A stretch of 59,409 nt of DNA from Oscillospiraceae bacterium (GCA_012729855.1 JAAYCI010000062.1:1-59409); one strand, 5' to 3'; shown: positions 16,645-25,761, numbered from the stretch's first letter. Program-made: numbers and translations. Notes: generated by a model not told the origin, from the letters alone.

Positions 16645-18941
16645 GACGTTGCCTCCTCACGGATGGGTTTCTCCTCAATGGCCATGCGGTGCCGGTAGAC
16701 GTTCTGCAGCACAAAGCCGCCGTCCTGCATGGCATATTCTACCCAGTAGGTAATCATCCCCTGCCGCAGGTGGGCGGTAAAGGCGCCGTCCGGCTTCAGC
16801 ACCTTGCTGCGGGTTTCCTCCGCCACAAAGATGGTTTTTTTGATGTTGTCCTCATGAATGAGCTGTTTGTTCATTTTTTGCATGATATCACCTGGTATTT
16901 TCAGATTAAGCTGTTGATACGGCTCTTTTTCTACGGTGAGGTCCACGTCCCATATCTCCTTCAGCAGGGTGGTTTTGATGGCGGTGCGGTTGCGCCGGCG
17001 GTCGCCCAGGTCGGGCGGGGGGCGCAGTCTGTCGGCCTGTCCACCACGCAGGATAAAATCCAGCAGGTGGGTGGCTGCCTTGCCGTGGGAGACAAAGCTG
17101 TCCCGGCAGTTGGAGCAGTAGGTCACGTAGTCCTGTTCGCCCAAAGTCACGTTCCGCTGCGCGATATCCTCCGCCAGTGCGGGCGCGCCGCTGATGACCA
17201 GGCCGCCATAGCCGCAGCAGCGGGCTTTGTCGCTATGCATGGGCAGTTCTTCTAGTGCATAACCAGCCGTGGCCAGCACGGCCCGTACGCTCTGCTGGTC
17301 CTCCGGGTGGATGCTGCTGGAGCAGGGGTCGAACACCGACACGGTGCCGCTGCCGCCAATGCTTTGCAGGTTGTCGGCAAAAGCATCTTCTGCCAGCAGC
17401 TTCCACAAAGAAACAGTTTCAATGTCTGGCAAATACTGGTCAAATATCTCCCGGCAGCTGGGGCAGGCCAAAATCACCCGGGGTTTGCCCATTGCCTCCC
17501 AGCGGGCGCGTATTTCATCCAGCGCCGGTTGGTGGGTAAGGGGTTGGCCGGCCCAGTGGGCGGGCGCGCCGCAGCAGTGGGTCATAATGCCCACCTCGCC
17601 CGGGAAAGCCGCGTTCAGCAGGCCGTAGCTGCCGGTAACGTACAGCGGGTCGGACGCGCCCAGCTGGCACCCGGGGAAGAACAGGTACTTCGGCGCCGCA
17701 TTGCCCGGCGGCGAGAAGAAAAACGCCGCTTCCTCGCCGTTACTAAAAGCCATATCCTCCAGCCAGAACGCGTAGATGGCCTGGGGCAGGGATTCCGCGT
17801 GGTGCAGCATCCGGCGGCTTTCTATGGCAATGGTCTTAAAGTCAATATCCACCGGGCACACCGGGGTGCACTGGCCGCACTGGGTGCAGCCCATAATTTG
17901 CCGCAGGCCGATTTTCTGGGTGATTTCAGTTTTATTCAACGTGGAGGCAATGTCCCGCAGGGTCTTCTGCGGCGCTTTTTTAAAGAAGCACAGCATGTCG
18001 CTGGCGTCGGTGCAGTTTTGGCAGCTACACCGCAGGCAGCGCAGGGCCTCCGCCTTGGCCTCGTCCTTGCTCCAGCTTTCGGGGTCGGCCGGGGTGGGGG
18101 GCATCTGTGGCTCAATGCCGGCAGTGTCTTTATGAAACTCGCAGGTACCGGCATCCGCTTCGGGCGGGTTCTCGTCCACGTACTGGATTTTCAAATAACC
18201 CTCCAGCGCGTAATAAAGCGAAACCCCTTCCCGGATGGAGTCCAGCGGGCTCTGCTGTGGGTGCAGCAGTGTGCCGGCCATGAACACCCCGCCGCCGGCA
18301 TGGGCGCCGGCCCCGGCGCCCGGCTGGCAGCCAAAGCGCGGGCCGTTTTCGCCGGTGGCAATCAGCAGCGCGTCATATTCAAAGGCGCCCAGGTCGGTCA
18401 CCTCGGTGCCCAGAATAATCTCCAGGTTGGGGATGCCGGTCACCCGCTCCAGTTCCTTGTCCAGCACCGCGCGGGGCAGCACGTTTTCATCAAAGCCCAG
18501 CAGGCGGCCGCCCAGGCGGTCGTTTTTCTCCACCACGGTGGTGGAAAAACCGTTCTGCGCCAGCTTCACCGCGCAGGCCAGGCCCGCCATGCCGCCGCCC
18601 ACCACCAGGGCTTTGCCCGCGCGTTCGGGCACATAATAGTTGGTGGCCGGGCGCTTGGTCATCTGATCGGTCATCGATTTTTCCAGGTCCCGCAGGTGGA
18701 TGGCCTCATCCAGCCCGCCCCGCACGCAAACATTTTGGCAGGGCTGCTCACATATGCGGCAAACAATGGCGGGAAACACCGCGTTCCTGGTGTACAGCCG
18801 GAACGCGGCCGACACCCCGCCCGACTGTAGTTTGTCTATCATGCCCAGCACGTCTATATCCAGCGGGCAGGCGCGCTGGCAGATGGGTGGCTGCCCGGCT
18901 ATGCACCGCAGGGCCATATCGTCCAGTTGAACTACGTTCAT
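16641..18941 (-). CDS. Flavin/Fe-S/CCG-domain fusion oxidoreductase
   Basis: A 766-residue fusion protein. Residues 20-75 carry the GltD-type N-terminal cysteines (CQRACPLD, CRICEQPCQNVC). Residues 108-250 hold a truncated-looking FAD-binding domain (VVGGGMAGLACA) ending in a PLDSIREG helix. Residues 300-375 carry further clusters (CLRCSCQNC and CTQCGQCTPVCP). Residues 410-620 have two CCG-type domains of the heterodisulfide-reductase kind (FFPGCQLG/HCCGAP and DPCSSSIHP/RCCGYGG). The last 130 residues form a separate basic domain I cannot name. The order fits an electron-transfer hub joining pyridine nucleotide, Fe-S clusters and a disulfide or quinone-like partner. It is the first gene of the coupled unit with the CxxC protein and radical SAM enzyme. 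A promoter lies at 19120-19149. Confidence 0.88.
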   Translation of the reverse strand: MNVVQLDDMALRCIAGQPPICQRACPLDIDVLGMIDKLQSGGVSAAFRLYTRNAVFPAIVCRICEQPCQNVCVRGGLDEAIHLRDLEKSMTDQMTKRPATNYYVPERAGKALVVGGGMAGLACAVKLAQNGFSTTVVEKNDRLGGRLLGFDENVLPRAVLDKELERVTGIPNLEIILGTEVTDLGAFEYDALLIATGENGPRFGCQPGAGAGAHAGGGVFMAGTLLHPQQSPLDSIREGVSLYYALEGYLKIQYVDENPPEADAGTCEFHKDTAGIEPQMPPTPADPESWSKDEAKAEALRCLRCSCQNCTDASDMLCFFKKAPQKTLRDIASTLNKTEITQKIGLRQIMGCTQCGQCTPVCPVDIDFKTIAIESRRMLHHAESLPQAIYAFWLEDMAFSNGEEAAFFFSPPGNAAPKYLFFPGCQLGASDPLYVTGSYGLLNAAFPGEVGIMTHCCGAPAHWAGQPLTHQPALDEIRARWEAMGKPRVILACPSCREIFDQYLPDIETVSLWKLLAEDAFADNLQSIGGSGTVSVFDPCSSSIHPEDQQSVRAVLATAGYALEELPMHSDKARCCGYGGLVISGAPALAEDIAQRNVTLGEQDYVTYCSNCRDSFVSHGKAATHLLDFILRGGQADRLRPPPDLGDRRRNRTAIKTTLLKEIWDVDLTVEKEPYQQLNLKIPGDIMQKMNKQLIHEDNIKKTIFVAEETRSKVLKPDGAFTAHLRQGMITYWVEYAMQDGGFVLQNVYRHRMAIEEKPIREEATS

Positions 18942-19052
18942 CCCGGCGCCCCTTTCTTAATTTTCAAAATTTGGGTGGAAACCCCGCCCGCGTGGGTTGG
19001 CAGGCCGGCTTCCGGCAGGCCATGCGCCGGCTTTTTATACAGGGCATGGCCA

Positions 19053-19090
19053 AGGCTGGTAAAACCTGTGATATACCGGTTCACAGCCTT
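19053..19090 (-). promoter_or_regulatory. Structured leader of the redox operon
   Basis: Downstream of the predicted start point lie two overlapping inverted repeats. One is CCAAGGCTG (from 19051) with CAGCCTTTGG (19084-19093), about 10 bp with one bulge. The other is CTGTGA / TCACAG (19066-19086), a CRP/FNR-like dyad but with a 9-bp spacer. It may be an operator or alternative RNA structure. Confidence 0.4.
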
Positions 19091-19119
19091 TGGTTCAATG
19101 TTCAAAACCATTCAAATGC

Positions 19120-19149
19120 AGTATAGCACGCAAGAAAGACCCATTACAA
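19120..19149 (-). promoter_or_regulatory. Candidate promoter of the redox operon
   Basis: On the minus strand TTGTAA (19149-19144) and TATACT (19125-19120) are separated by 18 bp, about 180 bp upstream of the 766-residue oxidoreductase. Confidence 0.6.
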
Positions 19150-19150
19150 T

Positions 19151-19178
19151 GTTGCCCCGCCGGTATCGGCGGGGCAAC
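19151..19178 (-). terminator. Hairpin after molybdenum hydroxylase gene
   Basis: A perfect 12-bp stem GTTGCCCCGCCG / CGGCGGGGCAAC with a 4-nt loop, 30 bp after the hydroxylase stop. It is very stable but has no T-run, so it may act as an RNA 3'-end stabiliser as well as a terminator. Confidence 0.55.
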
Positions 19179-19207
19179 AGGCGTAAACGGGTTATACAAA
19201 TAAGTGC

Positions 19208-22048
19208 TTAGGCTTTCACTTCCACGGGGTTGGCCTTGATGTCGTCCACCACGTCGTAGAAGTCGCCGCCCAAGTAGTAGCGGGCCGGGGCAATGTTCTT
19301 GCCGGCCTTCACCGCTTCAATGGCCGCCTTCACTTTTTCCGGGGTGGCCGGAATCTCGTGGATGCGGGCGCCGGTGGCCTTGGTGATGGCGTTCAGCACG
19401 GCCACGTGGCAGCTGGACTGGAACAGCTCGCTGCAGCCGCCGGAGCCCTGCGGGCCGCCCGGACGCTCGGTTTCCTGGTAGGTGATGGTGAAGTCGTCAC
19501 CGTCGGGAATCATCTCGATGTAGGGGAAGCCGGCGCCGATGAGCGAGGTGTGCTTCTTGATATCCTGGTAGTCCTCACTCAGCGCGAAGCCAATGCTGTG
19601 CATCATGCCGCCGTAGGCCTGGCCGTCTACCGCCAGGTAGTTGCCGATAACACCCACGTCTGCATAGCCGTGGTAAGCCACAACCTTCACTTTGCCGGTG
19701 GCCACTTCCACTTCCACTTCGCTCAGGAACACGCCGTAGGTGTGCTCGGGGGTGGGGTTGCCTTCGCCGGTGTTGGGGTCCAGCTTCTTGGTGCGGTCGG
19801 CGGTGCCGTGCACGCCGGCGTACTTGGTGGGAATGCCCTCGGCCACCATTTCGTCATAGGTGCGGTAGGTGCCGTCGGCCTTGCGCATGGCGTCCATCAG
19901 CTTGTTGGCAGCGTCGATGGTGGCGTTGCCGGCCATGTAGTGGCTGCGGCTGCCGGCGGCGGGGCCGGTGGGCGGGCAAATCAGGGTGTCGTTCTGCACC
20001 AGGCGAATCTGGTCGGGCCGCAGGCCCAGCGGGCGCAGTGCCTCGTGGGTATGCACCAGGCTGCCCACGTCGGCGCCCTGGCCCTGGGCTTCCCAGCAGT
20101 TAAAGTTGGTCACGGTGCCGTCCGGGTTCAGCTCCAGGTCTACCTGGCTGCTGTCGTTGGCGTCGCTGGTTACGTTGTACATGCCGCACACAATGCCCAC
20201 GCCGTGGGGTTTTTCCGGGGTGCTGTTCTTCTTGGCGCGCGCCACCAGCTCGTCATACTTGGGCTTGGCCATTTCCAGCAGGCCGGCCATGGGGTACACG
20301 CTCAGCGTGGCGCCGTTGTGGGTGGTGTCGCCCGGGCGGTACACGTTCTTGTAGCGGAACTCCCACGGGTCGATCCCGGCCTTTTCGGCCAGCATGTCAA
20401 TCATCTGCTCGCTGCCGGTGTAGCACTGGGGCGAGCCAAAGCCGCGGTAGGAGGTGGAGTACGCATGGTTGGAGAACACCATCTTGGCCAGGCCCATCAC
20501 GTTGGGCCAGGTGTAGGGCGCGCCATAGTAGCGGCAGCCCTTCTGCACCAGGGCGGAGGCGGTCATGGAGTAAGCGCCCTTGTCGTAGGCAATTTCATAT
20601 TCCACACCCACCAGCTTGCCGTCGGCGTCGCAGCCCATACGGCCATTGCTGAAGGAGGGCGCACGCTTGCCGGAGATGTGCATGAACTCTTCGTAGTTCA
20701 GCGACAGGCTGACCGGGCGGCCTTCCAGCGCGATGGTGGCGGCGCCGATGAGCGCGGTGCACACCGAGGAGATGGAGTAGCCGAAGCTGGCGCCGGTGGG
20801 GTTCTCAATAACGCGGATGTTCTCTGCGGGCCAGCCCAGGCCGGCGGCGATGGTGTTCTTGGTCACATGCAGCGCCAGGCTCTTGCAGTGGATGGTCAGG
20901 ATGCCGTCGTCATCGATATAGCCCTGCACCACGTCGGGCTCGATGGGCAGGTGGGGCTCGCGGGAGGAGTAGAAGCTGCCTTCCACAATGTGCTCGGCGC
21001 TTTCCAGCGCAATGCGGGTGTCCTCGCCCTTGAACACGGGGTTGGTCAGGAAGATATTGGGGATGCCGGGGTGCACTTCGACGGCGTCGTCGGCCATGGC
21101 CTCCAGCCCGGTCAGGTATTCGGGCAGCTGCTCGCACTCCACCTTCACCAGCTTCACGGCCTCGCGGGCGTGCTTCTCGGTGTCGGCAATCACCAAGGCG
21201 CACACGTCGCCATAGCGGAACACCTTTTTGTCCAGCAGCATCGGGCGCTCAAAGCCATCGGCAAAGGAGCGGGCGTCGGCCACCGGCACGGTAATGCGGT
21301 TGATGCCCTTGATGTCCTTCGCGGTAACCACCTTCACCACACCGGGGGCCTTCTCGGCCGCGCTGGTGTCTATGCTGATGATGTTGCCGTGGGAGATGCT
21401 CGGCTGCACAACGGCCACGTGCAGGGTGTCGGCGGGCATTTTCAGGGCGATGTCGTTGCCATAATCGGTGGTGCCCAGCACCTTGCCCAGCGCGGCAGGC
21501 CGCGGGATGTGGGTGTTGTAGATCTTGCCGTCTTCGGGAATTTTGAAGCTCAGCTCTTCCATGGTCATTTCGCCGCGCAGCACTTTGGCGGCGGCCATCA
21601 CCGCGTCCACCAGCATTTTGTAGCCGGTGCAGCGGCAGGCGTTGCGGTTCTTCTGGAACCAGTCGCGCACTTCGGCGCGGGTGGGGTTGTTGTTCTCGTC
21701 CAAGAGGCCCTTGGCGCTCATGATGAAACCGGGTGTGCAGAAGCCGCATTGTACACCGCCATATACAATCCAGGCCAGCTGCAGCGGGTGCAGGTTGTTC
21801 GCCGTGCCAATGCCCTCAATGGTCTCCAGCACGCTGTAGTCCTTAATGGCTTTCATGCGGCGCGCGCAGCTGCGCACCACCTTGCCGTCCAGCAGTACGG
21901 AGCAGGAACCGCACTGGCCGGTGCCGCACCCCACTTTGGTGCCGGTCAGGCCCAGCCGCCGGATGACATCCGACAGGGTGTCTTCCTGGTCGCAGATAAA
22001 CATTCTCTCGGTCCCGTTGATCACAAGGGTCCTTTTTTGGATCGCCAT
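19208..22048 (-). CDS. One-chain molybdenum hydroxylase (aldehyde oxidoreductase-like)
   Basis: A 946-residue enzyme of the xanthine oxidase family, with the single-polypeptide layout of Desulfovibrio aldehyde oxidoreductase and no FAD domain. Residues 1-80 form a plant-type [2Fe-2S] domain (C41, C46, C49, C61). Residues 85-165 form the second [2Fe-2S] domain (CGFCTPG, CRCTGY). The molybdopterin domains follow from about 180; GFGSPQ, AQGQGADVG and PQGSGGCSEL are recognisable, the last carrying the likely catalytic glutamate. Such enzymes oxidise aldehydes, purines or aromatic heterocycles with water as oxygen donor. The substrate is not readable. The neighbouring CoA ligase suggests the product could be an acid that is then activated. 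It lacks a neighbouring FAD subunit, so electrons probably go to the flavin/Fe-S fusion protein. An earlier start is unlikely; GGGAG precedes ATG 22048. Confidence 0.9.
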   Translation of the reverse strand: MAIQKRTLVINGTERMFICDQEDTLSDVIRRLGLTGTKVGCGTGQCGSCSVLLDGKVVRSCARRMKAIKDYSVLETIEGIGTANNLHPLQLAWIVYGGVQCGFCTPGFIMSAKGLLDENNNPTRAEVRDWFQKNRNACRCTGYKMLVDAVMAAAKVLRGEMTMEELSFKIPEDGKIYNTHIPRPAALGKVLGTTDYGNDIALKMPADTLHVAVVQPSISHGNIISIDTSAAEKAPGVVKVVTAKDIKGINRITVPVADARSFADGFERPMLLDKKVFRYGDVCALVIADTEKHAREAVKLVKVECEQLPEYLTGLEAMADDAVEVHPGIPNIFLTNPVFKGEDTRIALESAEHIVEGSFYSSREPHLPIEPDVVQGYIDDDGILTIHCKSLALHVTKNTIAAGLGWPAENIRVIENPTGASFGYSISSVCTALIGAATIALEGRPVSLSLNYEEFMHISGKRAPSFSNGRMGCDADGKLVGVEYEIAYDKGAYSMTASALVQKGCRYYGAPYTWPNVMGLAKMVFSNHAYSTSYRGFGSPQCYTGSEQMIDMLAEKAGIDPWEFRYKNVYRPGDTTHNGATLSVYPMAGLLEMAKPKYDELVARAKKNSTPEKPHGVGIVCGMYNVTSDANDSSQVDLELNPDGTVTNFNCWEAQGQGADVGSLVHTHEALRPLGLRPDQIRLVQNDTLICPPTGPAAGSRSHYMAGNATIDAANKLMDAMRKADGTYRTYDEMVAEGIPTKYAGVHGTADRTKKLDPNTGEGNPTPEHTYGVFLSEVEVEVATGKVKVVAYHGYADVGVIGNYLAVDGQAYGGMMHSIGFALSEDYQDIKKHTSLIGAGFPYIEMIPDGDDFTITYQETERPGGPQGSGGCSELFQSSCHVAVLNAITKATGARIHEIPATPEKVKAAIEAVKAGKNIAPARYYLGGDFYDVVDDIKANPVEVKA

Positions 22049-22093
22049 GCACTTACACTCCCTTTACTAAGCATTTTTTCCAATATCGCCCTA

Positions 22094-22255
22094 GAGTCTG
22101 TTTTCAAATTTCCAAAACGCCCAAATCCGGCGTCTTCGGTGCCCCTGCCGCGTTGCTTTCCCTTGCAAACCACCAAGGTTTGCTGCGGAAAAGCGCCTTG
22201 CAAGGCCACCAAATCCACGCGGTTTTGGTCATTTCTCCAATTTAAAAACAAACTC
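22094..22255. mobile_element. MITE-like fold-back element, copy B (162 bp)
   Basis: The ends form an imperfect terminal inverted repeat: GAGTCTGTTTTCAAATTTCC on the left against GAGTTTGTTTTTAAATT read inward on the right. The interior folds back around GCAAACCACCAAGGTTTGC. It contains no ORF. It separates the CoA-ligase gene from the molybdenum-hydroxylase gene and would be transcribed if they form an operon. Length and apical hairpin match the element at 25760-25923. Confidence 0.65.
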
Positions 22256-22272
22256 AAACTCCATGCATGGTT

Positions 22273-23562
22273 TTATGCACGGAATGCACGAAACAAACGT
22301 TTCCCCTGCGTGCAGGGGGGCGGCGCGCCCGGCGGCGCCGTCACTACCTCCAGCGGCCGGTGCGCGGCCAGTTTTTGAAGCAGCTCGGTTTGCTGCAGGC
22401 GCAATGGCAGGCCCGCCAGGTCCTGGCCGGCGCCGGTGGTCCATATCTCCAGTATTAAGGTATCGTCGGGTTTTATCCATAGCTGGCAGTCGGTTATGCC
22501 GTCCAGGGCAAAAACGCAGTCGTCCAGCAGGGGCAGCGTAAGTTCAAAGCCGCCCACCCGCAGCCGGCCACCGGCCCGCCGCCAAGGGGGGGAGATACGC
22601 GGCAGTGGGGAAGTACACGAACAGGTGGCCGGCTGCAGGCAGGTCATATCGCCGGTGCGGTAACGCACCAGCGGCATAGCCGTGCGTGTAAGGGTGGTAA
22701 AAACCAGTTCGCCAGCCTGGCCCGGCGGTACCGGGCGGCCGGTGTCGGGGTGCACCACCTCGAAGAAAAGGTCGTTCTCGCGCAGGTGCAGGCCCTGGTG
22801 GCAGCCGCAATCCACCGCGCCGCCATAGCCCATCTCGGTGGAGCCGTAATGGTTGAAGGCTTTGCAGTGCAGGCCGCGCTCCACCCGGGCCAGCAGGTGG
22901 GGGGAGACAGTGTCGCCGGTGAGCAGCACCGTTTGCGGCCAGGCGGGTGTTGGGGTGGGCAGCTGTGCCATATGGGCGGCCAGCCCCAGCAGCTGCACCG
23001 GGTGGGCCACAATGCAGTTGGGCTGCTGCTGGCACACAAAGCGGGCGGCGGCGTCAAAGTCGGTAATGGCGCCGTAGGGCAGGGGGGTTACGCCAAAGGT
23101 TTGCAGGGCGGTGGCCAGCAGGTGGGGCACGCCGTACTCGGCGGTGCCCGGCAGGCCAATCATCACCCGCATGCCGGGGCCGGCCATCTCCTGCATGCCA
23201 TAGCGGAAAAAGGTGATGATGGCTTCAATGTCCCCATCGGAAAACCCAATGCGCTTGGACGGCCCGGTGCTGCCCGAGGTGGGCAGCGTGACAATGCGGG
23301 CCACCGCGCCGGGAGAAATGCATAAAAAGTCTTCCAGCCCGCGCTTGAGGTCGTTCTCGGTGGTGAAGGGCAGGTCGGCCAGCTGCTCCAGCCGCTCAAT
23401 GGCTGGCGGGATATCGGCGCGGCCCGCGTAAAAGCGCGAGCGGCTGTGCACCGTTTGCAGCGTTTTGTTCACGCCGGCCAGCTGGTATTCACGCAGGGCG
23501 GGCAGGCTTACCAGTCCGCCGGGCAGGCTGAGGGCAGTCAGGTCATACAGGCGGCTGCGCAT
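22273..23562 (-). CDS. AMP-forming acyl-CoA ligase (PaaK/DVU_1553-like)
   Basis: A 429-residue adenylate-forming enzyme of the phenylacetate-CoA-ligase group. Visible motifs are the Ser/Thr/Gly-rich ATP loop TLPTSGSTGPSKR (about residues 89-101), the substrate-side NHYGSTEMGYGG, and FTTLTRTAMPLVRYRTGD near the hinge. It would activate an organic acid to acyl-AMP and then acyl-CoA. ATG 23562 was chosen because GGGAGTGG lies 5 nt upstream; the longer form from 23604 adds a leader unlike the family. As I recall, annotation pipelines name a family with this neighbourhood DVU_1553 family AMP-dependent CoA ligase. It faces the methyltransferase gene with 88 bp between their starts. The true substrate is unknown. 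Confidence 0.85.
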   Translation of the reverse strand: MRSRLYDLTALSLPGGLVSLPALREYQLAGVNKTLQTVHSRSRFYAGRADIPPAIERLEQLADLPFTTENDLKRGLEDFLCISPGAVARIVTLPTSGSTGPSKRIGFSDGDIEAIITFFRYGMQEMAGPGMRVMIGLPGTAEYGVPHLLATALQTFGVTPLPYGAITDFDAAARFVCQQQPNCIVAHPVQLLGLAAHMAQLPTPTPAWPQTVLLTGDTVSPHLLARVERGLHCKAFNHYGSTEMGYGGAVDCGCHQGLHLRENDLFFEVVHPDTGRPVPPGQAGELVFTTLTRTAMPLVRYRTGDMTCLQPATCSCTSPLPRISPPWRRAGGRLRVGGFELTLPLLDDCVFALDGITDCQLWIKPDDTLILEIWTTGAGQDLAGLPLRLQQTELLQKLAAHRPLEVVTAPPGAPPPCTQGKRLFRAFRA

Positions 23563-23650
23563 GGTACCACTCCCATCGGGCGGCCGGTTGACAGCGTCTG
23601 CCACCGGCCAGTATAGTCAGTAAAAGTCAAATGCTTTGGGGGGGCTTGGG

Positions 23651-24310
23651 ATGGATACCAAAGAAACAGCGCAAGGCTGTGAAATAGCGGGGGATATCTG
23701 CCGGCCGGGTGGCTTTGAGCTCACCCAGAGGCTCATCGGCCTGGGGGCGTTGCCCGCCGGGGCCGCCGTGCTGGATGTGGGCTGCGGCAGCGGCGCCACG
23801 GTAGCCTGGCTGATCCATCAGGGCTATGGCGGCTCTGCCGGGGTGGACGTGGCCCTGCCGGCGGATGTACAGCCGCCGCTTTACCACGCCGGCGCGCAGG
23901 CATTGCCCTTCACAGGCCCACAGTTCAACGCCATCCTCTGCGAGTGCAGCTTTTCGCTGGTGGCACAAGCGACTGTTGCGCTGGCACAATTCGCCGGCCT
24001 GCTAAAGCCGGGCGGCTGCCTGCTTTTCAGCGACCTGTACTCCCGCACCGAAACTGCGCGGCTGTCGGGCGAGGGCGGCAAGCTTTACACCCGGCAGGCA
24101 CTACAACAACTGCTGGAAAGCAATGGCTTCACGGTCACCCATTTTGAAGACCAGAGCGATGCCCTCAAGCAACTGGCGATACAGCGCATTCTGAACGACG
24201 GCGCCGACGCCCTGTATGCCGGGCTGGGCACCAGCTTCGAGGAGATGAAACGCATCCGCCCCGGCTATTACCTGCTGGTGGCCCGCAAAGCGAATGGTGC
24301 GGGCGCGTAA
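23651..24310 (+). CDS. SAM-dependent methyltransferase (DVU_1556-like)
   Basis: A 219-residue class I methyltransferase. The SAM-binding motif VLDVGCGSGATVAWL lies about residues 41-55, with the acidic motif GVDVALP following and the post-motif FNAILCECSFSLV near 95-107. The N-terminal CEIAGDICRPGGFELT fits the group I remember as DVU_1556 family methyltransferase, often found with radical SAM TrsS and molybdenum-hydroxylase genes. ATG 23651 has a GGGGGG run 7-12 nt upstream. It is transcribed divergently from the CoA ligase and stands alone before a 465-bp gap. The methyl acceptor is unknown. Confidence 0.85.
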   Translation: MDTKETAQGCEIAGDICRPGGFELTQRLIGLGALPAGAAVLDVGCGSGATVAWLIHQGYGGSAGVDVALPADVQPPLYHAGAQALPFTGPQFNAILCECSFSLVAQATVALAQFAGLLKPGGCLLFSDLYSRTETARLSGEGGKLYTRQALQQLLESNGFTVTHFEDQSDALKQLAIQRILNDGADALYAGLGTSFEEMKRIRPGYYLLVARKANGAGA

Positions 24311-24774
24311 CACGCTCGAGGCAAATCACATCAGTCCAAAGTTATTATAACCAGATTCGCGCTTTTTCTCAAGCCCAATTTTTGCCGGCCAAACGCAAAA
24401 GGCGTGGCGGTGCCGTGGGTTTTGCGGCAACACGATATTTTTTTAACGAAAAACCAAGTAGAATGTTCAACATTGAACCCGGCCAAGACCTGCTGAAGGC
24501 GCGCCTGGTATAAGCCAAGGCTATGGTGCTGCCCTGCTACGGCACCATGTTCCGCCCTGCGCCTGTTATGTAAGAAGTGTTTTTTTAATTGCTGAATTTA
24601 TTGACATATCTGCCAAACGCCGCTAAACTGGAGTATGGCTGTGGTTACTTGTGAGTGGTACCCGGCCATGGCAGGCCTTGCCTGGAAGCACGCTTCCCGC
24701 ATACAGGCAGGAATGCTGCCGCTTTATCTGGTATGCCAAAGGGAAACCCGCACGGCACAAGGGAGGAAAACCGG
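24311..24774. other. Gene-free region before lipoate ligase
   Basis: No credible ORF. It has an AT-rich first half with a small palindrome TTCAACATTGAA near 24470, a consensus-like promoter (24601-24629), and a leader of about 140 nt before the lipoate-ligase start. I see no recognisable riboswitch fold in the leader. Confidence 0.5.
24601..24629 (+). promoter_or_regulatory. Strong promoter of lipoate-ligase gene
   Basis: A perfect TTGACA -35 element and TAAACT -10 element with the ideal 17-bp spacer. Confidence 0.75.
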
Positions 24775-25761
24775 ATGCGTTATATTGAGAGCCCCAGCCA
24801 CGACGCCTGGTTCAACATGGCGCTGGAGGAATATGTGTTCGAGTCGCTGGACAAAAACGAAGACTGGTTCATGCTGTGGCAGAACAACAACACCATTGTG
24901 GTGGGCAAGTACCAGAACACCATCGAGGAAATAAACGCCGAGTATGTGAAGGACAACAATATCTCCATTGTGCGGCGGCTTTCCGGCGGCGGCGCCATGT
25001 ACCAGGACATGGGCAACCTCAATTTCACCTTTGTGGTAGACCAGGACACCTCCAAAACGCTGGATTTCGGCATTTTTATTCAGCCGGTCATCAAGGCGCT
25101 GGCCGCCATTGGCGTTACGGCCGAGCGCAACAGCCGCAACGACATCACCATAGAGGACCAGAAGTTCTCCGGCAACTCCCAGTACAACAAGCGCGGCCGC
25201 ACCATGCACCACGGCACCCTGCTGTTCAACGCCGATTTGAATGTGGTGGGCAAGGCGCTGCAGGTGAAGGCCGATAAAATAGAGTCCAAGGGCGTCAAGT
25301 CGGTGCGCAGCCGCGTTACCAACATTCTGCCCCACATGAAGGAGCCCATCACGCTGGAGCAGTTTAAAAAAGAGCTGCTGGCCCAGATGTTCGAGGCCAA
25401 CAGCCTGGAGGAATACAAGCTTACCGACGCAGACATCGCCAACATACAAAAGCTGCGCGATGAAAAGTATATCACGTGGGACTGGAACTACGGCAAGTCC
25501 CCCGCCTACAACATGCGCAAGGAGCGCCGCTACCCCTTTGGCGGCATCACCGTGACGATGGACGTCGAAAAGGGCGTCATCCGAACCATCCGCTTCAACG
25601 GCGATTTCTTTGGCAACGGCGATATCCTTGAACTGTGCGCCGCGCTGGAGGGCCAGCCCCTCACCAAAGAGGCGGTGCTGGCCGCGCTGAAGGACGTGGA
25701 CGTGAACGCCTACATCATGGGCATGGACGCCGACACCATGGTGGACCTGCTGCTTTACTAG
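24775..25761 (+). CDS. lplA: Lipoate-protein ligase
   Basis: A 328-residue enzyme that attaches free lipoate to lipoyl-domain lysines using ATP. The family motif RRLSGGGAMYQDMGNLNFTF (about residues 65-84) holds the lipoyl-AMP-binding RRxSGGGAV-type loop. The catalytic-lysine segment is QKFSGNSQY near 129-137, and the C-terminal accessory domain (about 245-328) is present. ATG 24775 is preceded by AAGGGAGG. It lies 4.3 kb upstream of the free-standing lipoyl protein and the dehydrogenase complex, and is the obvious modifier for that protein. It has its own strong promoter. The MITE-like element begins at the last codon of this gene. Confidence 0.93.
   Translation: MRYIESPSHDAWFNMALEEYVFESLDKNEDWFMLWQNNNTIVVGKYQNTIEEINAEYVKDNNISIVRRLSGGGAMYQDMGNLNFTFVVDQDTSKTLDFGIFIQPVIKALAAIGVTAERNSRNDITIEDQKFSGNSQYNKRGRTMHHGTLLFNADLNVVGKALQVKADKIESKGVKSVRSRVTNILPHMKEPITLEQFKKELLAQMFEANSLEEYKLTDADIANIQKLRDEKYITWDWNYGKSPAYNMRKERRYPFGGITVTMDVEKGVIRTIRFNGDFFGNGDILELCAALEGQPLTKEAVLAALKDVDVNAYIMGMDADTMVDLLLY

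Noticed and set aside
19358..22378. A 1006-codon open frame on the plus strand opposite the molybdenum hydroxylase
   Set aside because: It is an antisense shadow of a high-GC gene. The translation is rich in Gly, Ala, Val and His without domain motifs, while the minus strand encodes clear Fe-S and Mo-hydroxylase motifs.
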